DNA of 64,000 nt. It comes from Symbiodinium microadriaticum. Its lineage: Eukaryota; Sar; Dinophyceae; Suessiales; Symbiodiniaceae. This document shows positions 9,501 through 20,470 of the stretch, piece after piece (positions within the stretch are counted from its first letter, which is position 1; the number at the start of each line of letters is the position of its first letter). The translations under genes were made by a program, and so were the position numbers. The notes below the pieces were generated by a model. That model ran no database searches and was not told where the DNA came from. It worked only from the letters and a program-made list of their open reading frames with translations. The stretch covers positions 430,247 through 494,246 of the forward strand of contig LSRX01000296.1 in the NCBI GenBank assembly GCA_001939145.1, in the 5' to 3' direction.

Positions 9501-12500
9501 CCGGGACCTGAAGTTTTTGTTTTTCGGGGAGAAAGAGCTCTCTCTCGGTGCTGTGAGGCATTGGCCCACCCGGGATACCCCGATCTTCGGCTGTGCCTCC
9601 TTCTTCTCGGGAGGTGCCCAGGGGCTCTCTGCACTTTGGAGCTCTTTGTTGGGGGCTTTTGTGGGGTTGCCAAAGTTTGCTTCTCAGCGAGCTCCAGGCC
9701 GGGCTTCCTGCGTGGAGGGCGCACCCAGGAAGGGGAAAACTGCTCCCTGTTTCAGAAATGCTCAAAGCAGGGTTGCCCCAAGGGAAGTTATACTGAAGTG
9801 CTGTACCCTCCCTCTGAACCATGCGCTTGAAAGGGAGCTCTCCGCCTAGCCCACCTCGCATGCAACCCGATGCCCGCAAGCTTTCAGCCTTCATGAAGAC
9901 ATCTCCAGCCCCTGCCTGAAGCCGAAGCCCGAGCCCCGCAACGGTAAACGTCACCCGGCAAAACTTGGGAAGTCCCAAGCCTTCACCCCGTCTCTGAAAC
10001 TGCGAGGCAAGGAGCGGCCAATGCCTCACTTTGACAAGGGCAGCTTGGCTCGCACTGGGGTCGTCGTTCCCGGAGGAAGAAGAGCAGCCTAGCAGAAATA
10101 GTGGTGGCAGTGGTCCGGCAATCGTGGGCGCAGCGGCCGTCGTTAGAGCTACTGAAATGTGGAGAGGTGATCGTATGTAGCCGTGAAATTTTGATCAGCC
10201 AACCTGTCACTAATGACAACGTCAGGGCTCGGAAAGAATTTAGCGCATTAAGACTGAATCATGGCAAAACATGGGCAACGGGCGTAAATCAGATTGTGGT
10301 GACGGAGATTTCGGACATACGGAGGATTTGCGAGAGTCAAAGCCAAGAAAGGTAGCACGAATAATGCTATTCACACTCGTCTCACGAAGTGTTAGGTAGC
10401 AAAACTTGTGGCAGTACTAGTAGCGGCCGAATATCAGCAGCAGTCATGGAAGTGACATAGACTTCGCAAAGATATCTTTGGCAGCTGACGGTTTCGACTG
10501 GCAATGTGAGGACGTGGAAGGTAAGACAAGACGAAGAGGCGAGTACCCACGTAAAAATAGAGTGCACCCCAAAGACTAGGGACATTGAGGCACCATGGCA
10601 GACTTCGAGGCGCAGGTGCTGGCGGTCAAGGGCCTCGATGCAGGCCCATCGTGGATGGCAGTTGTTCTTCCCATGGGGCAGTGCTAGCTGCAGTGTTGCT
10701 GCCTGCAGCGTTGTTTAGTTGTCGGCGCAGACGTCGGTGTATTGATCGTGCTGGGCTTTTGTGTCATAAAGCTGTTTTCGTGGTTGTTTGGAGCAGCAAC
10801 GTTTTCCAAGTAGCATCGCTGCAAGTCTTCATCCCCCAGCCCGAAAATGTGCACTTGGCAAGTTTAGTCAAACATACTGTCGAAACTGCAAGTTCCCGGG
10901 AGCATTCTCGCACGGGCCGCCGTCGTAAGAGCAAGGTTCGTAACAGGCACCTTCTCTGTTGCAGCGATGTAGCTCTCAGCATTTGTGAGCCTCATAGAGT
11001 GAACACCAGAACGTTGGAACATGGATTTAGGATGATTGGTGCGGGGATTCCCTACACTTTAGTTTAAGGGTATGAGGAGAACGATGTTCCAGCTTTCTGG
11101 TTTCAACTGTAACTGTTACAGCACTTCTCCTGCTCATCATGCTTTGAGCAGGAGTCTTGGACTTTGGTAACTTTTGTAACCCTTGTGGCCTAACCCTTGT
11201 GGCCGTTTAGGGGTTTTAAGGTTTTTTGGTGTTAGGGATCCTTTGAAGGTTAGGCCTTGCCTTGGTGGGCCCCCCGGAAGGTTTGATCAAGCACTGGGCG
11301 CTTTCCAACGAGAACAACTACGGGGCCGCTGGGCCGTGAAGGGCAAGGAATCCGGAAGCCTCCAAGAAGAGGGCTTCGGTTACATTGTAAGGACTACTTA
11401 GGAATACTACAGAGGACTACTGCCATTCATTAGAAAGTTTGCTGCATGGTTTTCTATACGGGTTACTGTGCGGGCTGTGGGGTTTAGGCCTCAGGACTCA
11501 GGACCCATGGCTTTACAGCGCCCGGGTACGGATCCCAACTTCCGACAAAAACCCCAGAATCCGGAAGCCGCAGACTCCGGCTGTTTAGCTGCCCAAGGAG
11601 CTTTGCGGAAGATCCTAGGAACGGGGACTGTATTGACCGAGCCCCGAAGGTTAGAAACTCCTAAGAGAATCCCGGCCTCCGGGCAAAGCCCTTTTTGTTG
11701 CTTGGGCTTCGGGTGCATGGCTGTTTAGCATCTAGGATGTTGTTTCGGTTTTGGCGGTGTTCAGTGTTCCGGACTTACGGGATTTGGGGTTCCGTGCTTT
11801 AGGCTCCGGGAGTTGTTGGGGTTTAGGCGGCGGGGTTGCGTAGGACCTTGGGATTTCGGCCTCGGGGGCTAGCCTAGGTCGCCATGTTCTGTGTGGCCTG
11901 CGACAAGCTGGGCGTGCCCCGACCTGTCTGCATACAGAACGCACCTCCGTCGGCAGTGCAGGGGCTTCTGGGATGTGCGGCTCTCTGTGGATTGGGGCCC
12001 TTGTAGTGAAGAAGACTTCTTGTCAAAATCAAGTAAGCTCCTTTCTCACCCCTAAATAGACAAAATCCTATACATATCTTTGTAGAAGGTTTGGTCTTGG
12101 ACAATTCAAGAGCAGCTGTTGTATGTAGACCCTAAGAAAAACTGAGACCTGCGACCTTGAGCCCTGAACTCCAAGAGTAGAGCCAGACAGACAAGCATGC
12201 CTTCCTTGTGGAGGATTCTAGAACAGACAGCTCCGTCGAATTAGGTTCCTAGATGTTTCCTGTGCTTCCCTCCAACATGAAAAAAAGCAGCAAGCACACG
12301 AGGCACGATCGTTACGTTTCTGACGATGGTGAGGAATAGGAATGGGAGCATATATAAAGCCACCCCACCCCAACTCAACAAGAGATTAGCAAGAGTATCG
12401 AGTTTCAGGTATGAGTGTTTAGCATACAGAGCAGCAAAAGATCCCAGCAAATAGTGATGCTTCTGTCATCCTTGGGTAGAACGACGAGCAAAAACTCATC

Positions 12501-12553
12501 AAGGAGGGGAATATGCAGAGTGCACTCAACAGGCAGAGCGCAAGGTGACAGAC

Positions 12554-12584
<31 letters not shown>

Positions 12585-14331
12585 GCTGATGATGATGACG
12601 CTTGTGAGGGTGGCAACTCCTGTCATCTTTACGGATATCATTGTTAGTCTCATCATGCCGACGGCAGAAGTTATTGCGAACGGCGACGATACACCAAGAA
12701 CCCTTTCTTCCATAGGCCAGCATGATCCCAAAACCTCTAGGTTTACTTTGGGTTTCTGGCTTCGGCTCTCCCAGGACTATTCCCTCACCAACCGGACCTT
12801 TGAGAGCGTCCATCGGCTGCCAGGGAGGGCAGTGCTGGCATCCCTTGGTCTTTGGGTTTGGGGGCTGGGGAAGGATTGGGCTTTGATGTGTTTTCGGTAA
12901 TTCCAAGGGGCTTAGTGGTCCTTCGGTAGCGGTGTTTCTGGTCGATTTGTTTCGTAGGAGCGGCTGGAATTGCCTATGGTCTTTTGAAATTTTCAGGAGG
13001 TTCCGCGGTTTGGAGTTTGGGGCATCATCGGCTGTGTGTTGACAGGTCAGAAGGCAGGGCTTCTCGTCAATGCGAGTATGCAGTTGCTACATCCATGTTA
13101 TGTCGCTTCGTGATAGTTTCGCTACTGCAGCAACAGATGATGAATCTCATATCTTGCAGTTCTTAACTTTTTGCCTTTGCTGTCATGCTGGCTGTCATCA
13201 CTATCTCTATTTTTGGGGCTGACGTTGGTCGTCCCCAGTGCATCATCTGGAGTGTGAGGGTATTTCCTCCAGCATCTTCGAGTTGGCATCCCACAAGGAA
13301 GCTTTTTCCGCCTTATCCGAATCCTTCAATGTATCCTAAACCTGGAGCCCTTCCTGAAGCCCTCACTTCCTACCCGCGATTCCGATCCCGACCTTCTATC
13401 CTGCTTTACATGGTGCAGCCTGAAAAGATTCCGACCCCCCAGCCTATGGTGGTTTTCTTAATCTGAACGGCCATGTACGATCGTGCTTTGTTTTTGACTT
13501 GATTGGATTACATAGCGCTCAGCGTCTACAGGCTTACTTGTAGGAGGGAGGTAGGAAACATAGTGGAGGGTATGGGTGCCCGAATTGTAGTTGCCCGATT
13601 CTCCTAGCAGATACCTGCAAGCCCAGCTTCAACAGGTTGCCGGAATCGGAGCCACACAGAGACTGTAAAGCCAGTATTCCAAGCTTTAAGCTCGATGCCG
13701 TTGGTTTTGAATCAAGCCTCAAACGAGGATTCTCCACCCCAGCCGTGGGCTCTGAAGGGTGAGATCATAAACTCCAAGCTGAGTTGTGTAAATGGTTCTC
13801 CGCGTTGGTGATAGCATGCTCATGCGCAGAGCAGGTAGGGCCGCCCCAAAAGAAAATGTCTGAAGCGCCCACGGTTCAACCTCCTGTCCCGAGGACGGCT
13901 ACGAGAGTTGCCACCGCTTCGGCGTTGTCAGCTGCCACTACGGAGCTTTGGCAGGCCTGCCGGAAACCAAACAAGCGAAAACTGTTCATAGAAACCAAAG
14001 AAATATGAACAGTCGTGTCAATCTGATAACAGCAAATGAACGACGATATTAACAAAGGTAATAAAAGTGATGTTCATATTATTCTTATTCACATATGCTG
14101 CTGCTGCTGCTACTACTAGTACTAGTCCTAGCACAAGTACTAGCACTAGCACTACAGTTGATGATGTAAATCCTGCATTGCTCATAAGGACTCTACCATA
14201 ATTTCCGTAGTTTAGGGTCCTTCTGGTAATGCAAGTTGTATATCATTAACAACATTACTAGTACTACAGTAGTACTAGTTCTAGTACTAGTGCTAGTGCT
14301 AGTGCTAGTGCTAGTGCTAGCACTTGACTAG

Positions 14332-14389
<58 letters not shown>

Positions 14390-17300
14390 GCTGCTACTGC
14401 CACTGCCACTAGCTACATACTACATACTACATACTGCACACTGCATTCTACATATTACATACTACGTACCACATATTACATCAACTTCACCAAGAGCTCT
14501 GGGTTTTCATGCCATCGTAGAGAAACGAGCAGGATTGGCATAATTTCAGTGCTGTTAGTTACGGGCACGATGAAGATTGCAACGCCAAGAGCACGTACCA
14601 TTACAAGACTAGTAGGGATGCCACTGGCAGGCATATACCGGCACAAAGGCTAGATGTAGTCGCAAGCGTAAGTTCAAGTGTAAGCTGGGTCCAGGGTTTC
14701 GGTCCCAGCTTCGGGCTGCAGGGCCGAGTGGTTTGGTTTGGGTGTTTCAGGGTGGAGGCTTCTTGAGCGTTACGCAGAGTATTGGCCGTGATGAATTTTG
14801 TGGCAATATCAGTCAGGATCACGAGCATTCGCGGAAACAGTAGCCGCAAGTGCAACCTGATAGGGGAACCCAAGAAGTAGTAGTGACATTGACATTCATG
14901 GTACAATATCATACTTACCATCAATAGTAGTTGCAGTCGTGATGACAAGAACACTACACCTACTCCACCATCACGGTGGCGGGTAGCAGCAGCAAGGTCT
15001 GTAACTTCAGAGTACGATCATGGGGAAGCTTATCAGCAGAATGAGTGGACCGTCAGGTGGCGTTCTCACAGGCAAGTACCTGAGGGATTCGCCGTACGCG
15101 AAGAAGGACGGCAGACCCTGAAACCTCATCCATCTACATCAAGTTTGAAGCTTGAATGCCACGTTGCATGGAAAGCTCATGAGGCCCGCCGCCAAAGCAA
15201 GACTGGACCTTACATCTTCATGTGCTGCCCCTCCCCGCCCTGCAAACATTTTGTACACCTTCTATCCCGGAAGGCTCCAATCAGCATGATCCGATTGTGG
15301 AGTTAAGCAGGGCTCAACTGGGCTTTTGGGGCTTTGGGGTAGCATTTATTCGGGGTTTCCGAGCCTTCGTGTTGGAATTTCACAAACGGATATCATAATG
15401 TCTTCAAGGGTGGCATATGAGCAAGATCCCTGGTCAAACTCTGAAGCTGAAAGCCTCGTGGATCGTTTGGGTGCCGGTGTTTCGGTTGCGTGACTCGGCG
15501 AACGGCCCTAGCGGCCCAAGCGAGAGATTCTCAGAATGGAGTCCTTCCCTCTTCCCTCGAGAGCATTTCTCAGAAGGAGCTTTTCAGTTCAGAGGCTCTA
15601 CGAGCAAGATCTGACATTCTCAGCAGTTGTCGCCGTGCGCAGTTCTTGAGACCCATGCAAGCTCAAAGCCTGATCTTTGAGCCCTGAGCCACAGGGCCCT
15701 GTAAGCATGTATGCATGTTTCAGTTGAGCCCCAGACTCCAAGCCTCTATGCGTTGAGGGTTTCGGCTTGGGGTTTTGGGTTCTGGTGCCCGCGCATCGAG
15801 CGAAGAGCTGTTGAAACCTGGCTCACGGCCGCCGGCAAAACCCGTCAGGTACCTAGTGGACATCCCACAACGTGCTGGATAGTGAGTGGCGAAGCATATG
15901 TAGCAATCGTTGATGGTTTGCCCGCATAATCACAAGACCGGAGCGCTGAGGGTAGCAAGCCTGGTTGCAAGCGCTTCAAGCAGTACTGGTGATACTGGTG
16001 GCAGGATCCTGGCCGCTCCCTGTCCGACTGCCGGCACAAGGCCGGAGCTGTGTTTCAGTGCGCTACACCCCGCACCCTGAAACCTAAGGCTCTGAAAACC
16101 CGGCCTTTAGATCACGGCTTCTGCTTTGCAGTCTTGGGGTTTAGAGCTGAGAGCACCCTTCTCAAGCGCTTTCTTGGAGTTTCAACGATCACCTGTTATG
16201 TGTGTAGTTCAAGGCTCATGCATCTGCTTCGGTTCAGATTGGTTAGAAGGCAGGGTTTTAGGTGTTTTGAAAATCAGAACAACCCAACCAAACTTCACAC
16301 GTGATCATGATCATGGGCGTGGGTCGCCAGGCGAAGCCCGGGTTCCAGCCCCGCTACGGCTTCAAGACGACCATGGAGGCAGCGCGCCGCACGGGTATCT
16401 CGGGGCTTTGGGATTGTGTTGCTTGCTTTCTTGATTTTCGGGTTTTTTGGATTCAGGTGCATGTTGTCTGAGTTTGTTCGTTAGGCTTAGGGTTTGGGAG
16501 TTTTGTTGTTTCATTTGTTGTGGTGTCATTGGGTACTTGCTGGGGGGCTGCTTTTCGGATGGTGAGCTTTGTCTCTGGTTTCGGCCTTGGGCTCGAGAAA
16601 AGTCCGGCGGCAGGTTGGGACATATTTTGCGAGCGCAGCTGCTGCCTAGGGCTGCTCACCATTGGATGGCAGCTGTAGGGGGCAACCGGATTCAGAATTC
16701 GATTCTGGCACGCAGGGCTCGTGAGGCTTCCTGTGTCAGAGTCGCAGTGCTGAAAGATTTGCAGAGCGCCGCAACCCTAAATCCCTAGACTCCGACAGCC
16801 TGGAGAAAGAAGCCCCGTCAGTTCCCTGAAAAGCTGAAGGCTGCCGACCGCTATCGGGCGATTGCAGAGCCTCCTGTCACCACATATAATGATATACGGA
16901 TATACGGGGTTGTGAGATGCTCATCTTCCTTTCAAAAGGTTGAAAGGGTGACATGTCCGAGGTTGTAAAAAGACGTCGCCAGATTCCGGGAGAGAACATG
17001 CAAAGTTAAATGCCACAGCGGCCTAGGCCGGGTTCGTAGACTTCACGACCAAAATATGGCCTGAAGGCCAGGAATAGTATTCCTTGGGTTCCTTCTGCAT
17101 CTGAGCTCATAGAACACCAAAGCTCCATTCCAATTTCTAATGCGCCTTAGTGGAGGTTGCCTTTAGACTGGATGCCTGGCGAGCTTTCGGAATGTGGACA
17201 GATCATGCGCTCGCGCCTTCGCCCGACCTGCCCGTGCACAGGTTTGCATACAACGAACTGACTATGAGTCTCCACATCTTCGCGACAAGCTCATTGGAGG

Positions 17301-19102
17301 GAAATTCACCCCAGCTCGAGCACTTCATATGTGGGACTTCAGCAGAATCAAGATCAACCACGCTGCAGAGATTTTACATGGGTTCGCAGTCCTTTGACAC
17401 ATCTAGATCTCCTTTGGACCCTCAACCGCTTAAGCCCGGAAACTGATACCTCAACCACTCCCACCTTCCAGAAAGCCCCGAGCAGCTCCAAAACCCCCCC
17501 GCCCCCCGAGCCACAGAAGCTCCGTCGAGGCGCATCGGCCTGACCCCCACCGAATTGGCCCTTGCCTGGGTAACTCCTCCCTGTCTTACGGCCGGTGTAT
17601 TCAGGCTGGAAAACCCATGGTTCTCTACGAGGGTTCAGGGCCTTGGGGCTTCAGTAGGGGTTTTGGTTTGGAGGATTTTCTCAGGTTTGAGTTTAGGGTT
17701 TTGGAGATTTGAGGCTTTAGGGGTCGTAGCTGCATTCATACCAGCTTTACAGATAAGAAGAATTCTTCAGCAGTTGCACCACCAGTGGCTACTAATGGTC
17801 GTTTTGATCAAGATGCCGGGAAAGTTCTTGGTACTCGTACTAGCGAGCAGCACAGCCAATCAGAAGGGTGTCGCGCTTGACATCTGGAATGGTGAGAGTC
17901 AGGGGCCTGAATAGCCTGGATATAGGTTCAGGGTTGAAGCTCTACACAAAGGCACAACCACTGCGGGGAAACAGTTTCGAACCCTGAGTCCTCCTGCAGA
18001 GTATGGCACGATCTAGCACCGGTAGCTTCGTGCCCGAGCAGACATGACATGTGAGACCAAGGTAGAGCGACTGAGAGCATGTGCGAGAGCCGTGCAACAG
18101 TCAAACGAGCCAAGTTGTTTCTGCTGCAGCCTTTCGGTTTTCGCAGCTTTTGATCGCTTGCATCCCGATCTGCTTTCGCGATGGCAAGGCTCACAAAGAC
18201 GGTAGCGGTGACCCTCATGGCCATGCTCGCAGCAGTCCTCCAGGGCTGTGGATGCAACACGAGCGACCTTGCCAACTGCACCAGCAGCGCAAGTGGCTGT
18301 GATGGACTGACCACCTACATGAACTGCGTGAAAGATGCCGGCTGCTGCGATTACGAGACCGGCGGGGCTAAGGTCAAGGACGGCTTCGCAGCGATGGTGG
18401 CCCTTGTGAATCTCGTGCCAGGAAATGACTGCACCTTGAATAGCCCTTGCTAAGCCGACCGGCGACAGGCGTGCTGGGGTGTGCAGGACAGGAGTCACAG
18501 GTGTGGGCTTGTAGACGCTCCAACCCTGCAGCTGTCCCGCAGTCCTGCGCAGCACTGGCACGACCAAGCATGATGCCGTGGCGTCGCAATGCCGGCGCCA
18601 CGTCGATGCAGCGCTGCTCTTGCGCGTTTTCAGCACTGGGTGAGGGGGGAACGATGAAAAAGATACCCCTTCTTGTTCACGTAGCTTGAGATTCTGTCCC
18701 ATCAGGACAGCATGTGGCCATAACCACAGTGTTGGCCAAATGCCGGTTTGCTCAGGACAGATAGGGCGGGCGGACAAAGCTGCTGAAGAAAAATACCGGC
18801 CCTAGACTGGATCCTAAGCCGCAAGTCCCACATCCCCTGGACGACCCCAAAGCCAGGCCAAGCAGCGGCCCTTCGTGGGCTCGGTCATCATCGGCTCAAC
18901 GACGGTGCGCCAGGCCGGTGCCCGGGGCTGTCGATGCGGATTCTAATGCAACGACAGTGACCATGAACCGCAATAGGTCAAGCATTGCAAAACATACTGG
19001 CTGTTTTCATGACAGCAACAGAAAGAAGCAAAAAGTAAGGGGAGCACATCACCACCACCACTACCACCACTACCACTACTGCTGCTGCTGCTGCTGCTGC
19101 TG

Positions 19103-19138
<36 letters not shown>

Positions 19139-20470
19139 TTACTACTACTACTACTACTACTCCTCCTCCTCCTCCTGCTGCTGCTGCTGCTGCTGCTGCT
19201 AGTACTAGTGCTGGTGCTAGTACTGGTACTGGTACTAGTACTACCGTGGATGGAGGAGCACCGCTTTTAAGAAGCTTATGTAGCTTCACCCCGCGCCCCC
19301 TTCCTAACATTGCTATTAACACGGGGTTTAACAAAATCGTTCCAATGACATAAATCTTGCACCGCCCCAGGAGATCTGTCGTCAATGTTAAAAAAGGGGT
19401 GCGGGATTGTTGCTTGGATGTGTGCCCGGAACAGTGTATGTAGGTAGTGCAAGATTTCCTCCATCCACCGTAGTACTAGTATTGGTACTGGTACTAGTTC
19501 TAGTACTAGTGCTAGTACTAGTACTAGTACTATTATTATTTCTAAAACGACGACTACTACTACGAACCACTCCTTCGGGGACAATAATTATTGGTGTTAT
19601 CTTCATAGTAATACCGCCGCTGTGGCTAAAAAACTTAAGCATCGGCCGTGGCTTTGTTTCGCGTAGGTGGAGGAGTGCGTGGGCGCCTTCTTGATCAAGG
19701 TGGGTCTATTTTGCTTTCCTGTCTTTCTGTGGGACGCTTGTGCTCTCTTTCTCTAGTTTGTGTGTGTGTGCCCGTCTTGCCAGTTTTTGAAAGAATTTCC
19801 GCTCCTCATTTGTCCAATTTATTACTCTTTTGCATCTGTTTGCTCTTCCCACGGATTCCGTATCCGACTCTAGCTTTCTCTCTTTCTGTCTCTATGTCTT
19901 TCTGTCTGTCTCTGTCTCTTCCTTTTCGTCTTTGTCCTTATCCGTTTTTCTTCCCGAGAGCCTTCGCAAAAAATGCTGAATGGCCCTTCAGGTTCTACTT
20001 GCTTTGAAGGTTCTTGACTCATTTCTTGATGGTTCTACTTGATCTTCCATGCCTGCAGGCACCTTAATGTGAATAACGTGACATAGACTTAGACCGGCAC
20101 GGGCAAAAGGTCTTCAACACATGCAGCTAATTCAAGAATCGGGCCAACTGAGGATCCTAAGCCGGAAGTCGGCCTCAATAAATCCTTCCGGGGAGGACTC
20201 GCAAGCTGCAGCTCAAACCTCAGCCCCAAGTCCCGAACCGGAAGCTTCAATCATACATGAAGCCTTGAACCTCAAGCCCTGAATCCTGCATCCTTACCCT
20301 GAACCTTGAACGCCATGATCAGGATAAGACCAACCCTTATAGACGAACCCTCCGAAAACCCTCCAGAAGCCCGTGGAACTTCCTCGTTATGAGCCCCTGC
20401 AACGACACTTGGAGGAGCTCCCAGAGGAGGTGATGAAGGAGATCGACGAGATCCACGAGGCACATGAACG
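6458..20470 (+). CDS. Aldo/keto reductase, at least 13 short exons over 14 kb
   Basis: NAD(P)H-dependent oxidoreductase of the (beta/alpha)8-barrel aldo/keto reductase superfamily. Family motifs occur in correct order on the + strand: VSEVCGGTMMWGTFNQEA (A1), GVNFIDTAEL|YPVPP (A2|A3), FYIATK (A4), YIDLYYL (A5), FEAQVLAVKGL (A6), IKHWALSNENNYG (A7), CDKLGVPRPVCIQN (A8), GGVLTGKYL (A9), FQPRYGFKTTMEAARR (A10), GLTPTELALAW (A11), RPFVGSVIIGSTTVRQ (A12) and LPEEVMKEIDEIHEAHER (A13). The catalytic Asp (FIDTA), Tyr (opening A3) and Lys (IATK) are visible. The catalytic His (usually in LHWP after YIDLYYL) should be on an unseen exon. Adjacent exons keep phase at A2-A3-A4, A6-A7-A8 and A11-A12-A13. 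Missing parts: N-terminus, the segment between A1 and A2, parts after A4, A5, A8 and A10, and the extreme C-terminus. The family resembles the 'tas'-like/potassium-channel-beta branch. Substrate unknown. Assignment as an AKR is strong. Confidence 0.85.
7235..7272 (+). CDS. AKR exon A2 (catalytic Asp)
   Basis: After TCAG. Reads VRLGVNFIDTAE plus two bases of the next codon, then a GC donor (CT|GCACCC). Joined to A3 it restores ...DTAELYPVPP, the family motif with catalytic Asp and Tyr. The ordinary ORF reading through the intron (ELHPD) hides this. Confidence 0.8.
7780..7875 (+). CDS. AKR exon A3 (catalytic Tyr)
   Basis: After CTCAG. The first base completes Leu, followed by YPVPPVEGKLTEEWIGNWLE and KAIANGTVKRE. 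It ends AA|GCCACT (GC donor) and joins A4 to give KFYIATK. 96 nt. Confidence 0.8.
8281..8299 (+). CDS. AKR exon A4, micro-exon with catalytic Lys
   Basis: After AATCAG. Reads (K)FYIATK, whose last Lys sits at the usual AKR catalytic-lysine position. A GC donor (AAG|GCG) would make it 19 nt; reading on gives AKLGSRREAEG and then a stop, so a slightly longer exon is possible. Confidence 0.6.
9460..9479 (+). CDS. AKR exon A5, micro-exon
   Basis: After GTCAG. Reads YIDLYY plus two bases (L), the 'DYIDLYQLHWP' strand of the family, then a GC donor (TT|GCCCCT). The following HWP, with the family's active-site His, must lie in a further exon that was not found. Confidence 0.55.
10590..10643 (+). 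CDS. AKR exon A6
   Basis: Reads TMADFEAQVLAVKGLDA plus one base, ending GCAG|GCCCAT (GC donor). It joins A7 to read KGLDAGLIKHWALSNENNYG, the usual 'L...GKIR.WGLSNE' segment. Confidence 0.75.
11281..11324 (+). CDS. AKR exon A7 (LSNE motif)
   Basis: After GGAAG. Reads (G)LIKHWALSNENNYG, then a GC donor (GGG|GCC). Phase 0 to A8. 44 nt. Confidence 0.85.
11878..11940 (+). CDS. AKR exon A8 (cofactor side)
   Basis: After CCTAG. Reads VAMFCVACDKLGVPRPVCIQ then N, matching the family's 'A..LG.PRPVS.QN' strand. GC donor (AAC|GCA). 63 nt, phase 0. Confidence 0.85.
12556..12598. repeat. (GAT)n microsatellite
   Basis: About a dozen GAT/TGA units; the poly-Met and poly-His frames across it come from the repeat. 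It lies in the AKR intron between A8 and A9, which otherwise holds mixed sequence (11941-15056). Confidence 0.85.
13831..14008 (+). other. Possible exon of unknown gene
   Basis: After GAGCAG, a frame reads VGPPQKKMSEAPTVQPPVPR, continues Ala/Thr-rich and ends KRKLFIETKEI with a TGA stop. Composition is protein-like but nothing in it is AKR-like, and no partner exon was found. Confidence 0.3.
14092..14410. repeat. CTG/CTA/CTAGTG repeats around a palindromic element
   Basis: Triplet and hexamer repeats (tactac, ctagtg) flank the palindrome at 14157-14250 on both sides. Confidence 0.8.
14157..14250. mobile_element. 94 bp palindromic MITE-like element, copy 1
   Basis: Runs from GTTGATGATGTAAATC to GTATATCATTAAC. 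The reverse complement aligns with itself over the whole length with few mismatches, so a single hairpin is possible. The internal 'taccataatttccgtag' plus 'tttagggtcctt' recurs in the copy at 61960-62058. No ORF, so non-autonomous if mobile. Confidence 0.65.
15057..15110 (+). CDS. AKR exon A9
   Basis: After CGTCAG. Reads (G)GVLTGKYLRDSPYAKKD plus one base, ending G|GCAGAC (GC donor). Matches the family's 'PLAGGVLTGKY'. The preceding 'AYSPLA' exon was not found. Confidence 0.8.
16331..16394 (+). CDS. AKR exon A10
   Basis: After CGCCAG. Reads AKPGFQPRYGFKTTMEAARR, like the family's loop before the 'Y..IA....L' helix. The phase with A9 does not match if A9 ends at its GC donor, so one boundary is off or a small exon is missing. 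Confidence 0.55.
17262..17391 (+). other. Coding-like stretch in an AKR intron
   Basis: One frame reads PHLRDKLIGGKFTPARALHM and then WDFSRIKINHAAEILHGFA. The composition looks coding, but no family is recognised and it does not fit the AKR order. It may be a further nested gene or an old fragment. Confidence 0.3.
17530..17569 (+). CDS. AKR exon A11 (LALAW motif)
   Basis: After TCGAG. Reads RIGLTPTELALAW, the highly conserved AKR helix, then a canonical GT donor (TGG|GTAACT). 40 nt, phase 0 at its end. Confidence 0.85.
18181..18453 (+). CDS. Small secreted Cys-rich protein, 90 aa, single exon
   Basis: Complete ORF ATG 18181 to TAA 18451-18453. Residues 1-22 are a clear signal peptide (MARLTKTVAVTLMAMLAAVL then QGCGC). 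The mature part has about ten cysteines in a spaced pattern (CGCNTSDLANC, CDGLTTYMNC, CCDYE, and C....SPC at the end), which suggests four or five disulfides and an extracellular or vesicular location. It lies wholly inside the 1287-nt AKR intron between A11 and A12, same strand, so it is a nested gene or a retrocopy. I recall similar 'C..Y..C....CCDYE' proteins in dinoflagellates, but without a search this is unproven. Function unknown. A 254-codon frame on the opposite strand is regarded as its shadow. Confidence 0.75.
   Translation: MARLTKTVAVTLMAMLAAVLQGCGCNTSDLANCTSSASGCDGLTTYMNCVKDAGCCDYETGGAKVKDGFAAMVALVNLVPGNDCTLNSPC
18857..18913 (+). CDS. AKR exon A12
   Basis: After GCCAG. Reads AKQRPFVGSVIIGSTTVR then Q, the family's 'V.S.IIGAT...QL' strand that binds the cofactor phosphate. 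GC donor (CAG|GCC). Phase 0 with A11 (…LALAW|AKQRP…). Confidence 0.85.
19047..19565. repeat. Triplet repeats (CTG, CTA, CTAGTA)
   Basis: Blocks of CAC, CTG, CTA, CTC and AGT units at about 19047-19245 and 19470-19565. Frames over them are homopolymer-like (poly-Cys, Tyr, Ser, Val). The rest of 18914-20366 is intron, including a TCT/CTG-rich tract at about 19720-19970. Confidence 0.85.
20367..20470 (+). CDS. AKR exon A13, C-terminal helix
   Basis: After CTCCAG. Reads KPVELPRYEPLQRHLEELPE, then EVMKEIDEIHEAHE and R with a GT donor (CG|GTTTGT). Matches the family's C-terminal 'LSEEVLAAIDEVH....PNP'. Phase 0 with A12. The last few residues are on an unseen exon. Confidence 0.8.

Noticed and set aside
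9263..10029. Overlapping long ORFs on both strands at 9.2-10.0 kb
   Set aside because: They overlap each other in several frames and lack domains; the only AKR signal here is the short YIDLYYL exon.
12415..12900. 161-codon ORF with poly-Met
   Set aside because: The poly-Met core is a GAT microsatellite and the rest has no domain.
18013..18777. 254-codon minus-strand ORF
   Set aside because: It covers the antisense of the Cys-rich secreted-protein ORF, has no domain, and its length follows from the high GC of the other strand.
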